Of a stretch of 64,000 bases of DNA, positions 13,427 to 27,677 are shown piece by piece. The translations under genes and the position numbers were made by a program. The stretch comes from Notospermus geniculatus (taxonomy: Eukaryota > Nemertea > Pilidiophora > Heteronemertea > Lineidae), in NCBI GenBank assembly GCA_002633025.1, contig NMRB01000096.1, forward strand, positions 259,208-323,207, read 5' to 3'. Within the stretch, counting starts at the first letter, position 1, and the number at the start of each line of letters is the position of its first letter. The notes below the pieces were generated by a model. That model was not told the DNA's origin. It saw only the letters and a list, made by a program, of their open reading frames with translations, and ran no database searches.

Positions 13427-14570
13427 TGTTCAGCCAAGGTCATCAGCGAGCTTCTTTTCATTATAAACGATTTGCTTGTTGATGAAATCTTTCCAACATC
13501 CTCTTGTACTACAGAACACCTGTAAATAAACAAACCACAGGTAAATGAGATAGGTGCTCGATTGAACATTCCGGAAAGTAGTAATGATGGATCCCAGTTC
13601 ATAGTTTGTTGATCATTTTACCCTATTGGCTGGCCAAGGCAGTGCACGGGCACAGCACGTTTCTTACGAAAAAAAGACTCCTTCCCTTCTCAAACACTTC
13701 GAGGATCCCATCCGCCAGTGGTGCGTGAATGTTCCTAGCCCTGCTTCTGTACAAGACCCGAGTTTACTTGAAACATTAAATCCTTCTTGGTTATTGGATT
13801 CTCACTGATGTCTTTCGCCCAAATAAAATCTTCTTGTATGGTCAGTGCAATTATCCGGATTCAATTTCGCGTCCATTGCAGCTGGATGTGCTATAAACCA
13901 AGACACGATGCTGGTAGATAAGGAGGAGGGTTGACAGATTGTTCCCCGAAGGCAACACACATTGCTTCTGTCTTTTGGTTGAAAGGAAATGAATTAAACT
14001 GCAATGAGGGAATTGAAATCTCACGGTATGGCATACAGTCAGTGACAGTTGTGTTGAGGGCTTGGGCAGTAGGGACATGTGGGAGAGGAGGATTCTCCCG
14101 GTAGGGGAAGAACGGAGAATTCTGTCAAAATCCGTCCCCTGTGGCAATAACTTGAGTTGGTAGATTGGAATGATCACATTTTGAGAATACCAGTGGTTCT
14201 CAGCGCTCGTTCCCTGTGTTCGACTAGTATTGCGGTTCGGAATTCATACCATAAAAGTTATCTAAACAACAGTACAAAATGTCAACAAACTTTTGGCGGG
14301 AGGAATTTCTTCACACTTCCATGCGTTAATGGTTTCAACCTAATTTGACCTCGAGTCTTAATGGTGTTCTTGTATAAATGTTTTGTAGTTAAAGGTCATG
14401 TTAGGATGACTCTGGTTTTTGATGTCCTGTGGCACCATAGGTAGAGTTGTCATTTGTGCACATTTATAGTGGAGCATGTACTGATATTTCAATGTGCTGT
14501 ACATGAATGGCAATCCTTATCTTGATAAAAGAAAGCTAATAAAACGTAACCAATTCAATTGTTGGAGATT
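13427..14570. repeat. 1.1-kb direct duplication, copy A
   Basis: The sequence starting tgttcagccaaggtcatcag and ending caattcaattgttggagatt recurs nearly base for base at 14934-16079. The copies differ by scattered substitutions and small indels. Both carry matching short open frames (minus strand 108 aa, plus strand about 63 aa), but these share all the noncoding identity around them and match no family I know. No LTR-like ends, tRNA-primer site or reverse transcriptase are visible. Confidence 0.95.
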
Positions 14571-14933
14571 CAAATTCAAATTCAAATTCAAATATTGTTT
14601 ATTGAATCCGTATAAGTATAACTTACATGGGATAAGAGGTACAATAAACAAGGTGCAATAATGTACAAAAAGTGCGGTAAGGGTACAGTAATAGATTGAA
14701 AGAGTGACTATACAGAGGATAATTGCAAAAAGGGAAGCATCCCTTCAGCAACCATTGTGTGTAAACGATAGACAACAAGATAAATCTAAAGTGATATTCA
14801 TAAAATTTTCTCAGGTCTACATCCCTCTTTTTTTTGAAAAACCTTCGAAANAAATTATGATAATGAGTCTCAACAAAATGGCGGTAGCTACCGAAGTCAC
14901 CTTTCAACCTAGCGGTGACTGAGGGAACCAAAA
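14571..14933. other. Unique spacer between the duplicated 1.1-kb units
   Basis: Begins with a (caaatt)n stretch and holds one ambiguous base (14851). It is absent after copy B, so either it was inserted between the copies or the duplication excluded it. Confidence 0.7.
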
Positions 14934-16079
14934 TGTTCAGCCAAGGTCATCAGCGAGCTTCTTTTCATTATAAACGATTTGCTTGTTGATGAAATCTTTC
15001 CAACATCCTCTTGTACTACAGAACACCTGTAAATAAACAAACCACAGGTAAATGAGATAGGTGCTCTATTGAACATTCCGGTAAGTAGTAATGATGGATC
15101 CCAGATCATAGTTTGTTGATCATTTTACCCTATTGGTCTGACCAAGGCAGTGCACGGGCACAGCACGTTTCTTACGAAAAAAAGACTCCTTCCCTTCTCA
15201 AACACTTCGAGGATCCCAGCCGCCAGTGGTGCGTGAATGTTCCTAGCCCTGCTTCTGTACAAAACCTGAGTTTACATGAAGCATTAAATCCTTCTTGGTT
15301 ATTGGATTCTCACTGATGTCTTTCGCCCAAATAAAAGCTTCTTGTATGGTCAGTGCAATTATCCGGATTCAATTTCGCGTCCATTGCAGCTGGATGTGCT
15401 ATGAACCAAGACACGATGCTGGTAGATAAGGGGGAGGGTTGACAGATTGGTCGCCGAAGGCAACACACATTGCTTCTGTCTTTTGGTTGAAAGGAAATGA
15501 ATTAAACTGCAATGAGGGAATTGAAATCTCACGGTATGGCATACAGTCAGTGACAGTTGTGTTGAGGGCTTGTGCAGTAGGGACATGTGGTAGAGGAGGA
15601 TTCTCCCGGTAGGGGAAGAACGGAGAATTCTGTCAAAATCCGTCCCCTGTGGCAATAACTTGAGTTGGTAGATTGGAATGATCACATTTTGAGAATACCA
15701 GTGGTTCTCAGCGCTCGTTCCCTGTGTTCGACTTGTATTGCGGTTCGGAATTCATACCATAAAAGTTATCTAAACAACAGTACAAAATGTCAACAAACTT
15801 TTGGCGGGAGGAATTTCTTCACACTTCCACGCGTTAATGGTTCCAACCTGATTTGACCTCGAGTCTTAATGGTGTTCTTGTATAAATGTTTTGTAGTTAA
15901 AGGTCATGTTAGGATGACTCTGGTTTTTGATGTCCTGTGGCACCATAGGTAGAGTTGTCATTTGTGCACATTTATAGTGGAGCATGTACTGATATTTCAA
16001 TGTGCTGTACATGAATGGCAATCCTTGTCTTGATAAAAAGAAAGCTAATAAAACGTAACCAATTCAATTGTTGGAGATT
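14934..16079. repeat. 1.1-kb direct duplication, copy B
   Basis: Nearly identical to 13427-14570 at an offset of about 1,507 bp. Near-identity means a recent event, or collapse or misjoining of two haplotypes in the assembly. Confidence 0.95.
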
Positions 16080-18694
16080 TGACCCATGGTTTACCGTCTG
16101 GTTCGAGAAATTTGACCTGAAATAGAAATGGACGCAGAACAATACTATACTGCATTTGTGGGTCTTGCGAAGGTGGATTTGAGCTGTTCCTTAGTTGTCA
16201 AAGGGAGATATGGTTGAGTAGGTTTATTGTCATGCTAACCGCCTTTAAGATATGGTTGTGTTCGAACATGGACAAAATGCTGTGATTGTGTGGAGTTGAT
16301 GCATTCCACAGTTTCTCATGAAGAAAATGTCGCAAATTTTGAGCTCTGTTTCAATATGGATATTCCCCCCTCCGCAGCAACTTTGTAGTTCTGTTGAAAG
16401 TTTGATATAGAAGGATTACATGATAAAAGATGGACTTTGAATATTTTGGATTTTCTCGGAACGCTGTCGGTCGAAGACGTTTGGTGAGTGACCCTGCTTT
16501 CTTGAATATTTCTTGGGCTGGTTTCATCAAGGATTGACAATGACATGCTGTCCGGCCTTGTGAACAACTTACGGTTTTGTTTTTGACAAGTGCCGTGCAC
16601 CCGAAAACCATTCATTGCATTCTCTTCAGTATCTATAGACCAACGTGTTTCTTGTATTCTTTTTCATTCCATGACCATGCGGCCTGTTCAACGCGTGGTT
16701 GTAGAATGATCTGTCATGTATGCATGCATGCACACGGTCATGCTGCAGTATACCGTGAGACGCCCCAACATGGAAATCAGTCGAGTGAGTCCACCAAATC
16801 AGGTATTTGTCGGTCCTTGCTGCAAAGGGGGTTATGATGCATTGCTAAAACTGACCACACCATTAACCATGTTAACGACATTTTTCATTTAGGCTACTAT
16901 TTATGGCAATCGAAATTATCGTTTTAGCCAACAACATTACGGTGGATACTTTGTTCTCTGTCATGGTTGTTTAAAAGCCTTTGGCATGTTTGGGGCAGTT
17001 TTGAGCCCCTTGATCCACTGACCTTTTGATCCTCAGGGAGAATGGCATCCTTCCAATACATTTCTATGACTGAACATTGCCTCATGAGTGTCCGGAATGT
17101 TCCAAACAGAAATCTAAATTTTGCGTAATGACACGCCCCCCCCCCCAAGTTTCAGGACCGTGCTTTGGCTAACCATAGGAATGTGGTTCCACCACTTCGA
17201 TTGATCAGTTGAACAACTTACATGAATCTTACATCGACATTCCAACATAATTAGTTCTCTGACCATTATTGACCAAAACAGATTAGCTTTCTGTTGTTGG
17301 TAAAACCAACCGATTGATTGGATCATATATGGTTAGAATAATACTCAGTGGTAGAGGTATTGTCCATGGTGTGGAAATACTATTGTGAATACTGCCAAAC
17401 CTGATTATCAAAACATGGATTTGACGACTTGGTTGGCGCTGGATCAACAAGGAAGGAATTTCCAATTGGAGACTGTCCAAGTTTTGAATTTGTGCTACAT
17501 TTAGTATCATCTTGAACAAACGTTTTATTTGTTCTCATAATATATCGAGACACCAGCGTGGACGGTTTCAGTTTGGGATATTTCTAACGATTCGGTCTCT
17601 CAGAGGATAAGATTTTGATTGCTCTTTGAAACACTCAAACTGACGAAGCACTTTGTGCAGAACATCCACAAGAAAGCAGCAACTAATACAAGCTTCATTT
17701 TATTTACAATATGTACATGTGCGATCGATTTCGATCCTCCCGGATCATCTTCAGGCTTACAAATGACTGAATACAGTTAGAAAGAAGGTGTTTCTTTGTG
17801 CAGAATTTCAAACTTTGGAATTTGGTCTGAAACTTTTCGGTCCGTGGCCTGTAGTCTACTGTGACTTGATGCCGACACCGGACACTATGAAAACCGTTCT
17901 TCACCGGACTATTTATCACTTATTCTCCCAACCTTTTTCCTGGATGGCAAACACTCACGAGATCTGAAAGTGACAATTGGTTCGTGTTGCTTGTTTCTGC
18001 TTTTCCTCCTCAGTTTGAAGTGGACCATTTCTCTTTCATAATCTGAGATGACATCTTGTGCTGTTCACTCCACACTTGACATCGTAACCACAATGACACA
18101 CACTCCCTGAAGGAGGAGACTGGTCACATTCACAAACAGACAAACTCTCCTCCAGAAATTCCACGAAGTTTCCATGGGCAAAATCTAAATTGAGATTGAT
18201 AATGAAACTAGGCCAAGAACTTGGCATACAAAAAGCCAAGACCTCATTCCACAGGCCCACTCTTTGGGGGATGTCGGCCATGTTTTGATATATAACAGTC
18301 ATGACAGTCGGAGTATTGCATGTGACGTGAACAGTTTTGAAATTCGTCCTCATTAATTTCATCTGTGATCAGGATATTATTTAACTGCAACCGTGATATC
18401 GGAATTTTGATTTGACGTTTGCCGATTGGTTGATGAATGTTTTAAGTGTGGTATGACGAATAATCAGGTAGTCTATGTATAAACTTTGATTCAGATTCCC
18501 CAGCAATTATGACTGCGTAGGAGTCGTGATCTCACTGTTCAATTGGATCCCGTGTGTGGAATTACCAGTCGCATTCTGTGATGTATGGTATTGCCTCAAT
18601 CATCATATCAGTTCAGAGAAACGGCTACTAGTAAATAGCCTCTAAAATAACTATCGAGACCCATCGACGAACACACCTCATTTGACAACTCAAC
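16080..18694. other. No supported exon
   Basis: Intronic to the RASGEF1-like gene if either upstream first exon is used. A poly-C tract lies at about 17136-17146. Open frames are short and lack splice context. Confidence 0.5.
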
Positions 18695-21600
18695 ATGGGT
18701 CGGTGGACACGATTCACCCACAAACTGAATCCCAGGTTGTATATTCTTGGAGATGATAAATATTCGAAGGGACAGCCTCAGATGGCATCTTGCCGGTATA
18801 GATCCAGATCGATGCCCAGTTTGGTGAGTAGCCTGAAAGTGATATCAAAATGCCTAACCATCCTCTGTGTGAACATCAATGTCGATGACGTATAACTTTG
18901 ACTTTTTTGAATGCATTACTTGTTTATGTTGCCACGCTGCCAAAAATGGGATATCTTCACTTCCTTTTCGCCGACTTCATACACTACAGACTCGGCATCA
19001 GATATACCCAATGGCCAATTGGTTGATTTTTTCCAGAACTATTTAAATANCAAATGCACGCTATCTGAAAATCAAATGGTGGGTGGCTTATAAGACATGT
19101 AAGAACCAATGCCCACAGACATGACAGATACAGTGTAGCAAGTGATCTTGTCTAAACGTGCTCAAACCAGGCCTTCCCAACTGGTTCGTGTCCTGACTAC
19201 CAACACAAAGAAGTCTTTTCCAGTAAAAAACAACAACATGACTTCACGGTTCAATAATACGTGCCCTAGAAAGCCATTTGGAACCGAGTTTCTTTTTCAT
19301 CTGTCTGCGTCAACGATGGTAATGATGACGGAAACTTGTCGGCTTCAGAACACTGAACTTCAAGCCTGCTATCAGAAATTCCACGCTCATCAGTCTCCCA
19401 AGGCCATGTGATTGTTCAGGTCGTCTATCCAGGTTTTGCCCAAACAACCCTGCGGCTTTTCATATCTTCTCGTGTTCAACACTGTCTCTTCTTGTTTTGC
19501 AGCCGACAATCTTTGGGACATTGTTGCCTGACCGACCCCCCTCGGAGGTCAAAAATAGGGTAAGTTTAATCTTCATTCTGTCAATGATTCCAACTACTTT
19601 GGCCCTTCCCGCTTCTCCCTCTATGACATACCCTCAGAAGTGACCAGCAGACATGAACCAACATGTAATCAAGCCATTAGCTACGTCTACACGAGAGACT
19701 AATTTGTCTCGGGTCAACTTTGTCTCGAGACAAAATAACCCGAGACAAGTAACGGAGCGTCTACACGGATGCATGACGTGACGGTGTTTTCAACACTACG
19801 CGCCATGTGACGTCCATTCCATTACGTCATTCATGCCGTATTTATCAATGCACACATTGATAATACGGAACCAATATAAGCCTTTGTCCCGAGACAGACA
19901 GGCGAGCGCGTCTACACGACAACTGTCTCGAGACAAGGCCCCGCGTAGACGGTTAACTGGAGCTAAAATGCTCCGTGTAGACGTAGCTATGTTGTCTTCT
20001 GGAGTCGATGAACGGTCAGGTCAGCCATGCAGCTCCCGATCTGCAAGGGTTGGAATGGGTGACAATGTCACCCAACCATGAAGGACAGTGACCACTGACC
20101 TGTGAAATGTGTTGCAAGACTCTCGACATGATGGTGATTTCACGAGACTCTCGGTGCGCGGCAACATACAGGACTTCAGCTTTTGCTGTAGGCCTATTTA
20201 TGTCAAGTGATTCTGAAGGGGGAAGTTATAGGTTCCAAGAAGAACTTGAAAAAGTGAATTGTAGCTGCAAGTGGACTTGATATGAATATAAATATCATGA
20301 AATCCTTGAACTATTTACTCCGTATACTTCCGGCTGCCTCTGGCACCAAGACCTGATCATGTGAGGTTCCGTCTTGCGTTATCACACGGCAAATGGTAGA
20401 ACTTTCGGAATATGAACATGTCTCGCAGGCATCCTGATAGAAACTCGGGCAATTTACGGCCCCAACTGCTCCCTTCAATGTGACAAGTGCGAGAGATGGA
20501 GCATTTGCTTAGACCCTGACATGCCTGGTGGTTCAGGACGGTCTGAAAAATGCGGAACATCCCAAGGGCCTCATTTGGAATAATAAGAATGTCATCGTTA
20601 TTGCCGAAGAGGGCACACATCACAGTTCACCGCTCATCTTGTCAGTGCGTCACGTTGTTTTGAATGTGGAGGGTCATAAACAACAAATAAGCTTACATAG
20701 AGCCCTAGATTCACTGCCCCTTGTTCCTTTGAGAGATCATGAAGAGTACGGATTTCGTCCATTAGAAACTTGCCATTTGCTACGAGAAGACACTATCTCT
20801 TCATCCATAGAGGAATGATGGGGTTGGTTGTCCGTTGCCTCCGGCACGTAGTGTGTCTTTTATCTCCATATCTGCAGTGATAAAAAACACATCTATTTAC
20901 CTCCCTCAAGCGACTATCAGCGTTCAGGATTTCTGTGGCGAACTCTGAAGTGGTTTTTTTGCGATATGGAGGCAAGTCTAGCCATGATGCCAGCAGGACT
21001 TTGATACGAGATACCATTTGGAAAGTGTCTGGTTTTCCGCAGAGAGATCTGCTTCCATTCAACTCTGTGGCCTTAGTGATAACGAGGCCTTTTCAGTTGG
21101 CTATTGCCTCCCTTAATCCCTGTATTCAGAAGTGTTGGCCTGTTTGTTTTTGTAAGATTGTTACTGCATGGCACTTTGTCCAGGAAGCAGTGGTATTCAT
21201 GATTTCAATAACTCCATGTCGATGAGAATGTTGATAAGCATATTTCCATTTCCTGGAAATCGTGCTCAATGCACTTACTATCATCACGACGTTTCTTCCT
21301 CCTTTTGCAGCAGAGTGTTGTCCCTCAGATGTCTGGTCTGGCGCGCATGTTTGCTCTCGCTGGGAATGGGTACAGTCTTCCATGTCCAGAGGAAAATGAA
21401 GTAAGTTGGCCGAGCTACTGACTCCCAAAATTCATGAACATGTTGAGCAGGTCTACATACATTGTAGGCCGTACGTGGAAAAAGGAGTACCGTAGATTAC
21501 TGTGCTGTCACTGAAGACTTCTTCGCTCAGAGACTGGGGCAATGGGCATTTAATGTCCCTGGGCTGCATCCTAGGGATACCAGGACCTCTGAACGCTCCT

Positions 21601-24600
21601 TTCCGCTACACCGTGCACGAAGTAGGCCTTTGCAGTGCCGGACGGAGGGAGCGAGCATTTTATATTTCAAGACGACGAGTACAAACGATCTGCTTTCTTT
21701 CAGGTAATCATCTTTCAAGATGGTCGACTCATCTCAGGGTCAGTAGAGGCCCTGGTACAGCACTTGGTGCCGACAAGTTCATATTATCCTGATGTGAGTA
21801 CAAGAAAGAACACTTCCTACCATTCCTTCATTTTCTTCCTCGTTTTGTTCTGATCATGTATTGCAGAGATAGTGAAGCCACAACTTCATATCAGGAAATG
21901 CAAGACACCATTGAGTCGTCTTGTGGTTTAGGGATTTGCCTTGGTTCAATGAATGGAACATTGGCTGTTTGACCTCTTGACCTTTTACAACAAGTCCAGT
22001 GCCCCCTTGCCTCCCCAGCTCCGTCAGCCCTGCAACTCTTACCATGAAACTGGTTTGATCAGCGTGGTCTTTCATTTTAACGACAGAGTTTCACCGAATT
22101 AGCCACTTTTGCTGAGACCTACCACAAAGTCGCACCAAACTGGGATTCCAAGGCTAGGATTCCTGCGTATCAAATTAGAAAGTCCCAGTGGGGTTGCACA
22201 TGGTCAGCTGATTTGTAGTCTGGTTCTGATTTCCCAGATCTCCAGTTGAATCCATTGGGGGTCCTTCTCAGTGCGGCAAGCATGCACAGCCATGGCTCTT
22301 TATCATGAGGTCTCTGATATTTTATGAAAACAGCCGAAAACCATACTATAATGGAAATCTCCACAAAACTGGTTTGATACCGTAAGGTATGCGGACAAAT
22401 CTACAGCATGCATTGTCATCCCTGTTATTCAAACCAGAACAAGATAGCTGTTCCATTGTGCATCTTTCCTGTGTCTTCCCACCATTTTATGACATATCAT
22501 TGTCAATGAGGATTGAAGATGAGGCGTGGGCATTCAAGCGCGTCACCACAGGCGTCCGGTCTGATGAATCGACTTGTCCTTCCCCGCTCCCTGTGAAATA
22601 AATACCTTGTATCAGGTTGTAATGGCGTATTTATAGTTCGATTGTTGCTGGATAATGCTACATCCCATCATAAAACACTAGTAACCCATTCAGAGTGCAT
22701 TCTGAGTGGACTGTCCTCACGTATTGTCCGTCATGTCCGTAACCGTTTGTTGGATGTTTGCCGTTCAAACAAGGAACAGGACCCCGTGACTGAATCACAG
22801 CCAGGATGATGAATGACTGGGTGGTGACGAGGGCGGGGCTGAGGGGCACAGGATGAATGACCGGCTGATGTTGAAGGATAATGCCGGGAAAGTTGTGATT
22901 CACAAATCCCACACTGTTTGACATTTTCATGTTAGTGTGTGTAGTGTGTGTACAACCACTCACTTCATCATCTTGCATTGCACATCCAGAAATACTGCCT
23001 AAAAGGCAGGTACAATAACTCATGCTGCGACCATGTAAAGACATTGGTAAAAGCTGCACCAACATTTTACCGCAAAGAAATGTCGGAACGCTACGTCCGT
23101 TTATCGTAGTTTCTTCGTCCCTTTTCAGAGAACGTTCGTATTTGCATTTCTGCTCAGTTCACGGTTGTTCATCAAGCCACATCTCCTTTTGAAGGAAATA
23201 TGGCGGGTAAGTATTCATTTGGTGAGGGATGGGAAGTCGTGGTAAATCTTAAACGTGGCACTGGCTCACTGACTCAGACGGACTCGAAAAGACAGGGGAT
23301 GCGAGGTGTCTCAGTTCATGTGCACAGAAACATTTCAGCATTGAATATGTGGAAGAAACGGATTTCTTCACGGTTATCATCAGTAGAAAGAACATAAGAA
23401 AGCTGGGACCACATTTATGACATGAAGGGCCTGATAAAGCTGACCTTTCTTTTGCAGCTATGCATTTATCAACAGGGTCTCAACGATGAGAAGAAGACAA
23501 AGGAATCTTTAGGAAAATTTGGACCAAATATTATCCAGTTATTGAGTGAATGGACAGAGATCTTCCCGTACGATTTCCGGGACGAACGGGTCATGAAACA
23601 CTTAAAAGATATAACACAGTGGATAATCAAATCTTACCCGGATCTCAGGAAGGACATTGGTTCCATGATGCACAACCTCTTCTCAAGGGTTAGTTCCATG
23701 ACAATATCGAACAAAATTTTTGGTACCGCTTAACGGTGCCTCTTAAGATTTAGCTTTGAAGTGACATCTGCTGTTGAAACTGCAGAGTCAAAACGTTGGC
23801 CCCATGTCGTCACCTGTGAGGTCGTGAGTTAATTCCTAAATGGACCCATCATGACATGGTAGAAGGATGACTTTTTACACATGTCTGTCTCAAGGGCCCC
23901 GAATTGCTATTGGCTGTCGGCAGGCCAATATATGGTGTTGGTTCACAACACACTACTCAGATGAATCTAAGAAGCGTTGAGCGAGTCCCTTGTCAACACA
24001 CAAACCTGTAACAGCTCTTTGTTGTGTTACTTTCAGTTGGCAAATTTACAAAAATATGAGGATATGTTATCAAAGCTTCACTCAGAGCGAGACCAACGCC
24101 TCATCAACCTAGTACCCACGGTAAGTAACAGACGGTAGACCAAGGTTGGCTGAATATGAGGACGGCCAAGTCCTTTGGACACACCTCTACTGCAATACAG
24201 CCCAGCAGTTGCAATGAACGTACACTTTCGGCTACTAGTACGACATCCTCATCTCTACAGCACTGGATGGGACTATCGGTCACGAGTATACTGCTGACGT
24301 ATTGGGCGTTTCAGAACTAACCATATTGTCATATTTTTCAGGTTGATGTGTATGGTCTATGCTCTAGTCCCCTTGTACTTGCTCAACAACTGACACATAT
24401 AGAGCTTCAGAGATTAAGCAATATCGGCCCAGAGGAATTTGTGCAGGCATTCGCTAAAGAGAATGAACTAGAGGTAGGTTTGTTTGGTGAATCATGACCC
24501 ATGTCACAAATGACCCTACATGGTGTCATCCTTGGTATGCCCAATGCAAAATGGAGACGTACAGGTCTTGAAGAACGAGATCCAAAACGTTACTGATGAA

Positions 24601-27600
24601 CTCCCACAGGTTGACGGTAGATGTATTTATCTTACAGACCACATTTCAAGATATGAAGAAGACGAACAACCTAGAGGCATACGTCCAATGGTTCAATCGA
24701 CTCAGCTACATGGTGGCTACAGAAATCTGCATGGTAGGTAGACATAGCTCGGTATCTTTGAAGCAGATGGCAGCACCACACGGTGTGGTGCAATCTCTGT
24801 TAAGAACGACACGGTTCATAATCTGTGGCTGAAATTTACCTACCTTTACCTTCATGTAATACTCACCGTGGTGATAATGACGATGATTCTCTGACTGGTT
24901 GCAACCTCATCCAAAGGTCATCTTCTTAACAAAATTGGCTTCTTTTTTTCAGCATTTAAAGAAGAAACAACGAGCAAAGATCATCGAGTTCTTTATTGAC
25001 GTGGCCAAAGAATGTTTTAACATTGGAAACTTCAATTCATTGATGGCAATCATTGGTAAGTGACAGAAAATAGCAATACCGGTAATGTAATTTGAAGGTT
25101 CCGTCAATACATGTACATATGAAACATTTGAATCAGGAGCAGAACGGACATTATGAGGTTATTACAACTGACTTATTACACCAAAATCGCAGACCTGGCT
25201 TTGCCACTGGGATCTAGCTCCACTAACATTATCATATCAAAAGTGTCAGTAATGGGACTTCGATTTGAAGATATTAACAGCCTGCTGCATGGTCAGCAAT
25301 GCCGACCATCACCAACAGTAGAAGCTGGACCCGGCAATGTCAGAACTTGCAGTGAGCTTACAACTGTGATTTTGGGGTATACTGACATTGGACAAGTGAT
25401 GCAGCAAGGTGGGAAAACCTCACCATGCAATTACCTTCAAAGTGAGACTACAATCAAAGCTTTCCGAATTGACTCTGCCACCAAAACTGATTCGTTTTCA
25501 ATTTCAGCTGGTCTAAATTTGAGTCCGGTGGCAAGGTTAAAGAAAACGGTAAGTAACGATTGTAACACCTTGTGTATCATATAATGTGCAAAAACAACAG
25601 TTACATCAAAGCGATAACGTCACCTCACTGACTCTGTCCCTGTTGACCTTAAACTTGTGGGATTGAAAATCGAAATGAGAAATGTGTGGGCGGTTGGGAC
25701 GTAGGTCAGTCTGAAAGGTGTCTGGTTTTCAAGACATTTCTTGACATTCATTTTCACTTCATTTCAGTGGGGAAAGGTCAACACAGACAAATTTGACATT
25801 CTGGAGGTAAGTTTTTCAGCCCTGTCCAAAAGAGTCACTGTCTCCATCACCAGTGACGCCCATCAATATGCCCTACTTTACATTTCATCACTTGGTACAA
25901 AATTGAATTCCCAACTGCTGTGTCAGCCTACCTTGCAAAATAACGATGACTACAGATACAGTGTACAAATTTCTGCATGGAGTTTTGACATAGTTCAGAT
26001 CAAGGATTCACATTTGCTTTAATTCTCATTTCCAGCACCAGATGGATCCAAGCAATAACTTTGCGAGTTACCGATCGACGTTGAAGGCAGCATTATGGCG
26101 GTCACAGGGGGCCATTGAAGAGAGGGAGAAGATTATTATCCCGTTCTTCAGTTTGTTAGTCAAGGATCTGTACTTCTTGAATGAAGGCTGTGCTAGCAGG
26201 TTACCGAATGGTCATGTCAACTTTGAGGTGAGTGTAGGAGCTTCCGATATTGCTACTGTGACATTGGTGCCATCTTCTGGCTAGTGGAGAATTGAATGAT
26301 CAGTTAAAGTGAAAAGCTGCGTTCACACTGGGCTTTTAAAACGGTTTGAAAACGTTTTAAGATGTTAAAACGGTTTAGGGTGCCACACTAGAGCCCTCTT
26401 AAAACGGTTTGAAAGCGTTTTAACGAAAACGGCTCCAGAAGTGGTTTCAAAACGACTCGACGTCATTCGGGCGCGACAACCGTTTTGAAAACGCTTTGGT
26501 GACTCTAGTGTGGCACAGTAGTTTTTGGTTGAAAGCGTTTTCCGTAAAACGTTTTACGGAAAACGCTTTCAAGTCGGTTTCAGTGTGAACACAGCTAAAG
26601 ACATGTCGTTACCCTGACTCAGAAAAAGGCGCACAGCTTGTGATGATATTCTTTGAATACATCCTTCTCATCACCATATTATACAATGTACATGTATCGA
26701 TGACCATCTATTCAGTCTTGGAAGTGTCCTAGACTTACTTACTCTTCTGAACAAATGCAGATATCAAGGTAGTGCTGTGAACTTGATCGTTTCCATAGGT
26801 CTTGTCAACCTTGAAGTGATTACACGCACTGCTCTGGTTCTATAATGGTCAAATGTATTATTACACCCCTTCTGCCATTACTACACTAACTCTACCCTCC
26901 TTCTAAACACGTCATTTTCCTTTCAGAAGTTCTGGCAGCTTGCAAAACAGATCACCGAGTTCATCTCATGGAAACAAGTGGAGGTAGGTGTCAGAGTTGG
27001 GATAAAGGATATTAAGTTCAAAAACTTCCCGTGGCCGGATTCTTAGGCTTTGACCGTAAACACTTTAAATTTTTACTTGCTGTCTGTGTAACATGGCATT
27101 TCTGCTCCATATTTCAGTGTCCATTTGAAAAGAGTGAAGAAGTTCTCACCTATGTGCTCACAACACCTGTGTTCTCTGAAACCTGTAAGTAATATAGATC
27201 TACACGTACTTGTGTGATAGTCCCCTCGAAGGACATAGCTTCACCTCACTTCAAAGCTGATTCCTTGAGTTGTTGCTTCATTCCATGATATCCTCTTCTA
27301 TTTTTGATGTCCTCCTGTCACTGATGGACTCCCTTACTTATTTTTTCTAGCATTGTCTCTTGCGTCATACGAGTGTGAAGCTCCAGACAGCAGTTATGAG
27401 AAGGAGAGGCACAAGTCACTGAAGTAAGTCAAATACATGTATTGCTTCATGAATCTATCACTTTCCAATTCCATACTTCTCAGTGTCCTGCGAGGAAACT
27501 CTCTTGAAATATCTTCTTTATTGGTGTACTTCCCATGCAAATGCTTGAATCTTGCTGCCTCATACAATGTACGTGTCATAGATTTGCATGCAATGGCGTG

Positions 27601-27677
27601 CATTTTACATTTTACATGTCATACAAGACATTTTTCAAATGATTTTGTTCTTTTTCAGGAGCCAGGCTGGCTTATAA
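18695..27677 (+). CDS. RASGEF1-family guanine nucleotide exchange factor (17 exons)
   Basis: Exons join in frame to 525 aa: 18695-18823, 19503-19559, 21311-21400, 21704-21793, 23129-23206, 23458-23688, 24037-24120, 24342-24473, 24638-24733, 24953-25055, 25508-25548, 25768-25806, 26036-26227, 26927-26983, 27118-27184, 27351-27423, 27659-27677. Every border is GT..AG. Residues about 95-250 form a RasGEF_N region (IIFQDGRLISGS, EWTEIFPYDFRDER). Residues about 265-515 form the CDC25/RasGEF catalytic region, with QQLTHIELQRLSNIGPEEF, NLEAYVQWFNRLSYMVATEI, CFNIGNFNSLMAII, HQMDPSNNF and LNEGCASRLPNGHVNFEKFW. These match RASGEF1A/B/C as I know them. The family activates Rap2 (RASGEF1A also Ras) by GDP release, in the cytoplasm. 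The C-terminus ends KSLKSQAGL, like the vertebrate KSLRSSLL end. The first 62 residues are not conserved, so the start is the weakest part. A, B and C paralogs cannot be told apart. Confidence 0.95.
19678..19989. repeat. Inverted-repeat element in RASGEF1 intron
   Basis: Ends tagctacgtctacacg and cgtgtagacgtagcta are perfect inverse repeats. The interior has further palindromic tracts around tgtctcgagaca. 312 bp with no coding capacity, so a MITE-like element. Confidence 0.9.
26315..26596. repeat. Inverted-repeat element in RASGEF1 intron
   Basis: Terminal repeats agctgcgttcacactg and cagtgtgaacacagct (one mismatch). The interior is made of aaaacggttt/aaaacgcttt variants on both strands. MITE-like, inserted between coding exons at 26227 and 26927. 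Confidence 0.9.

Noticed and set aside
13851-15685. Two 108-aa minus-strand frames with nearly identical sequence
   Set aside because: Their conservation only reflects the 1.1-kb DNA duplication, whose noncoding parts are equally conserved. No domain recognised.
25153-25584. 143-codon plus-strand frame overlapping a RASGEF1 exon
   Set aside because: It reads intron 10 into the short exon 25508-25548 and on into intron 11. The real exon has clear borders.
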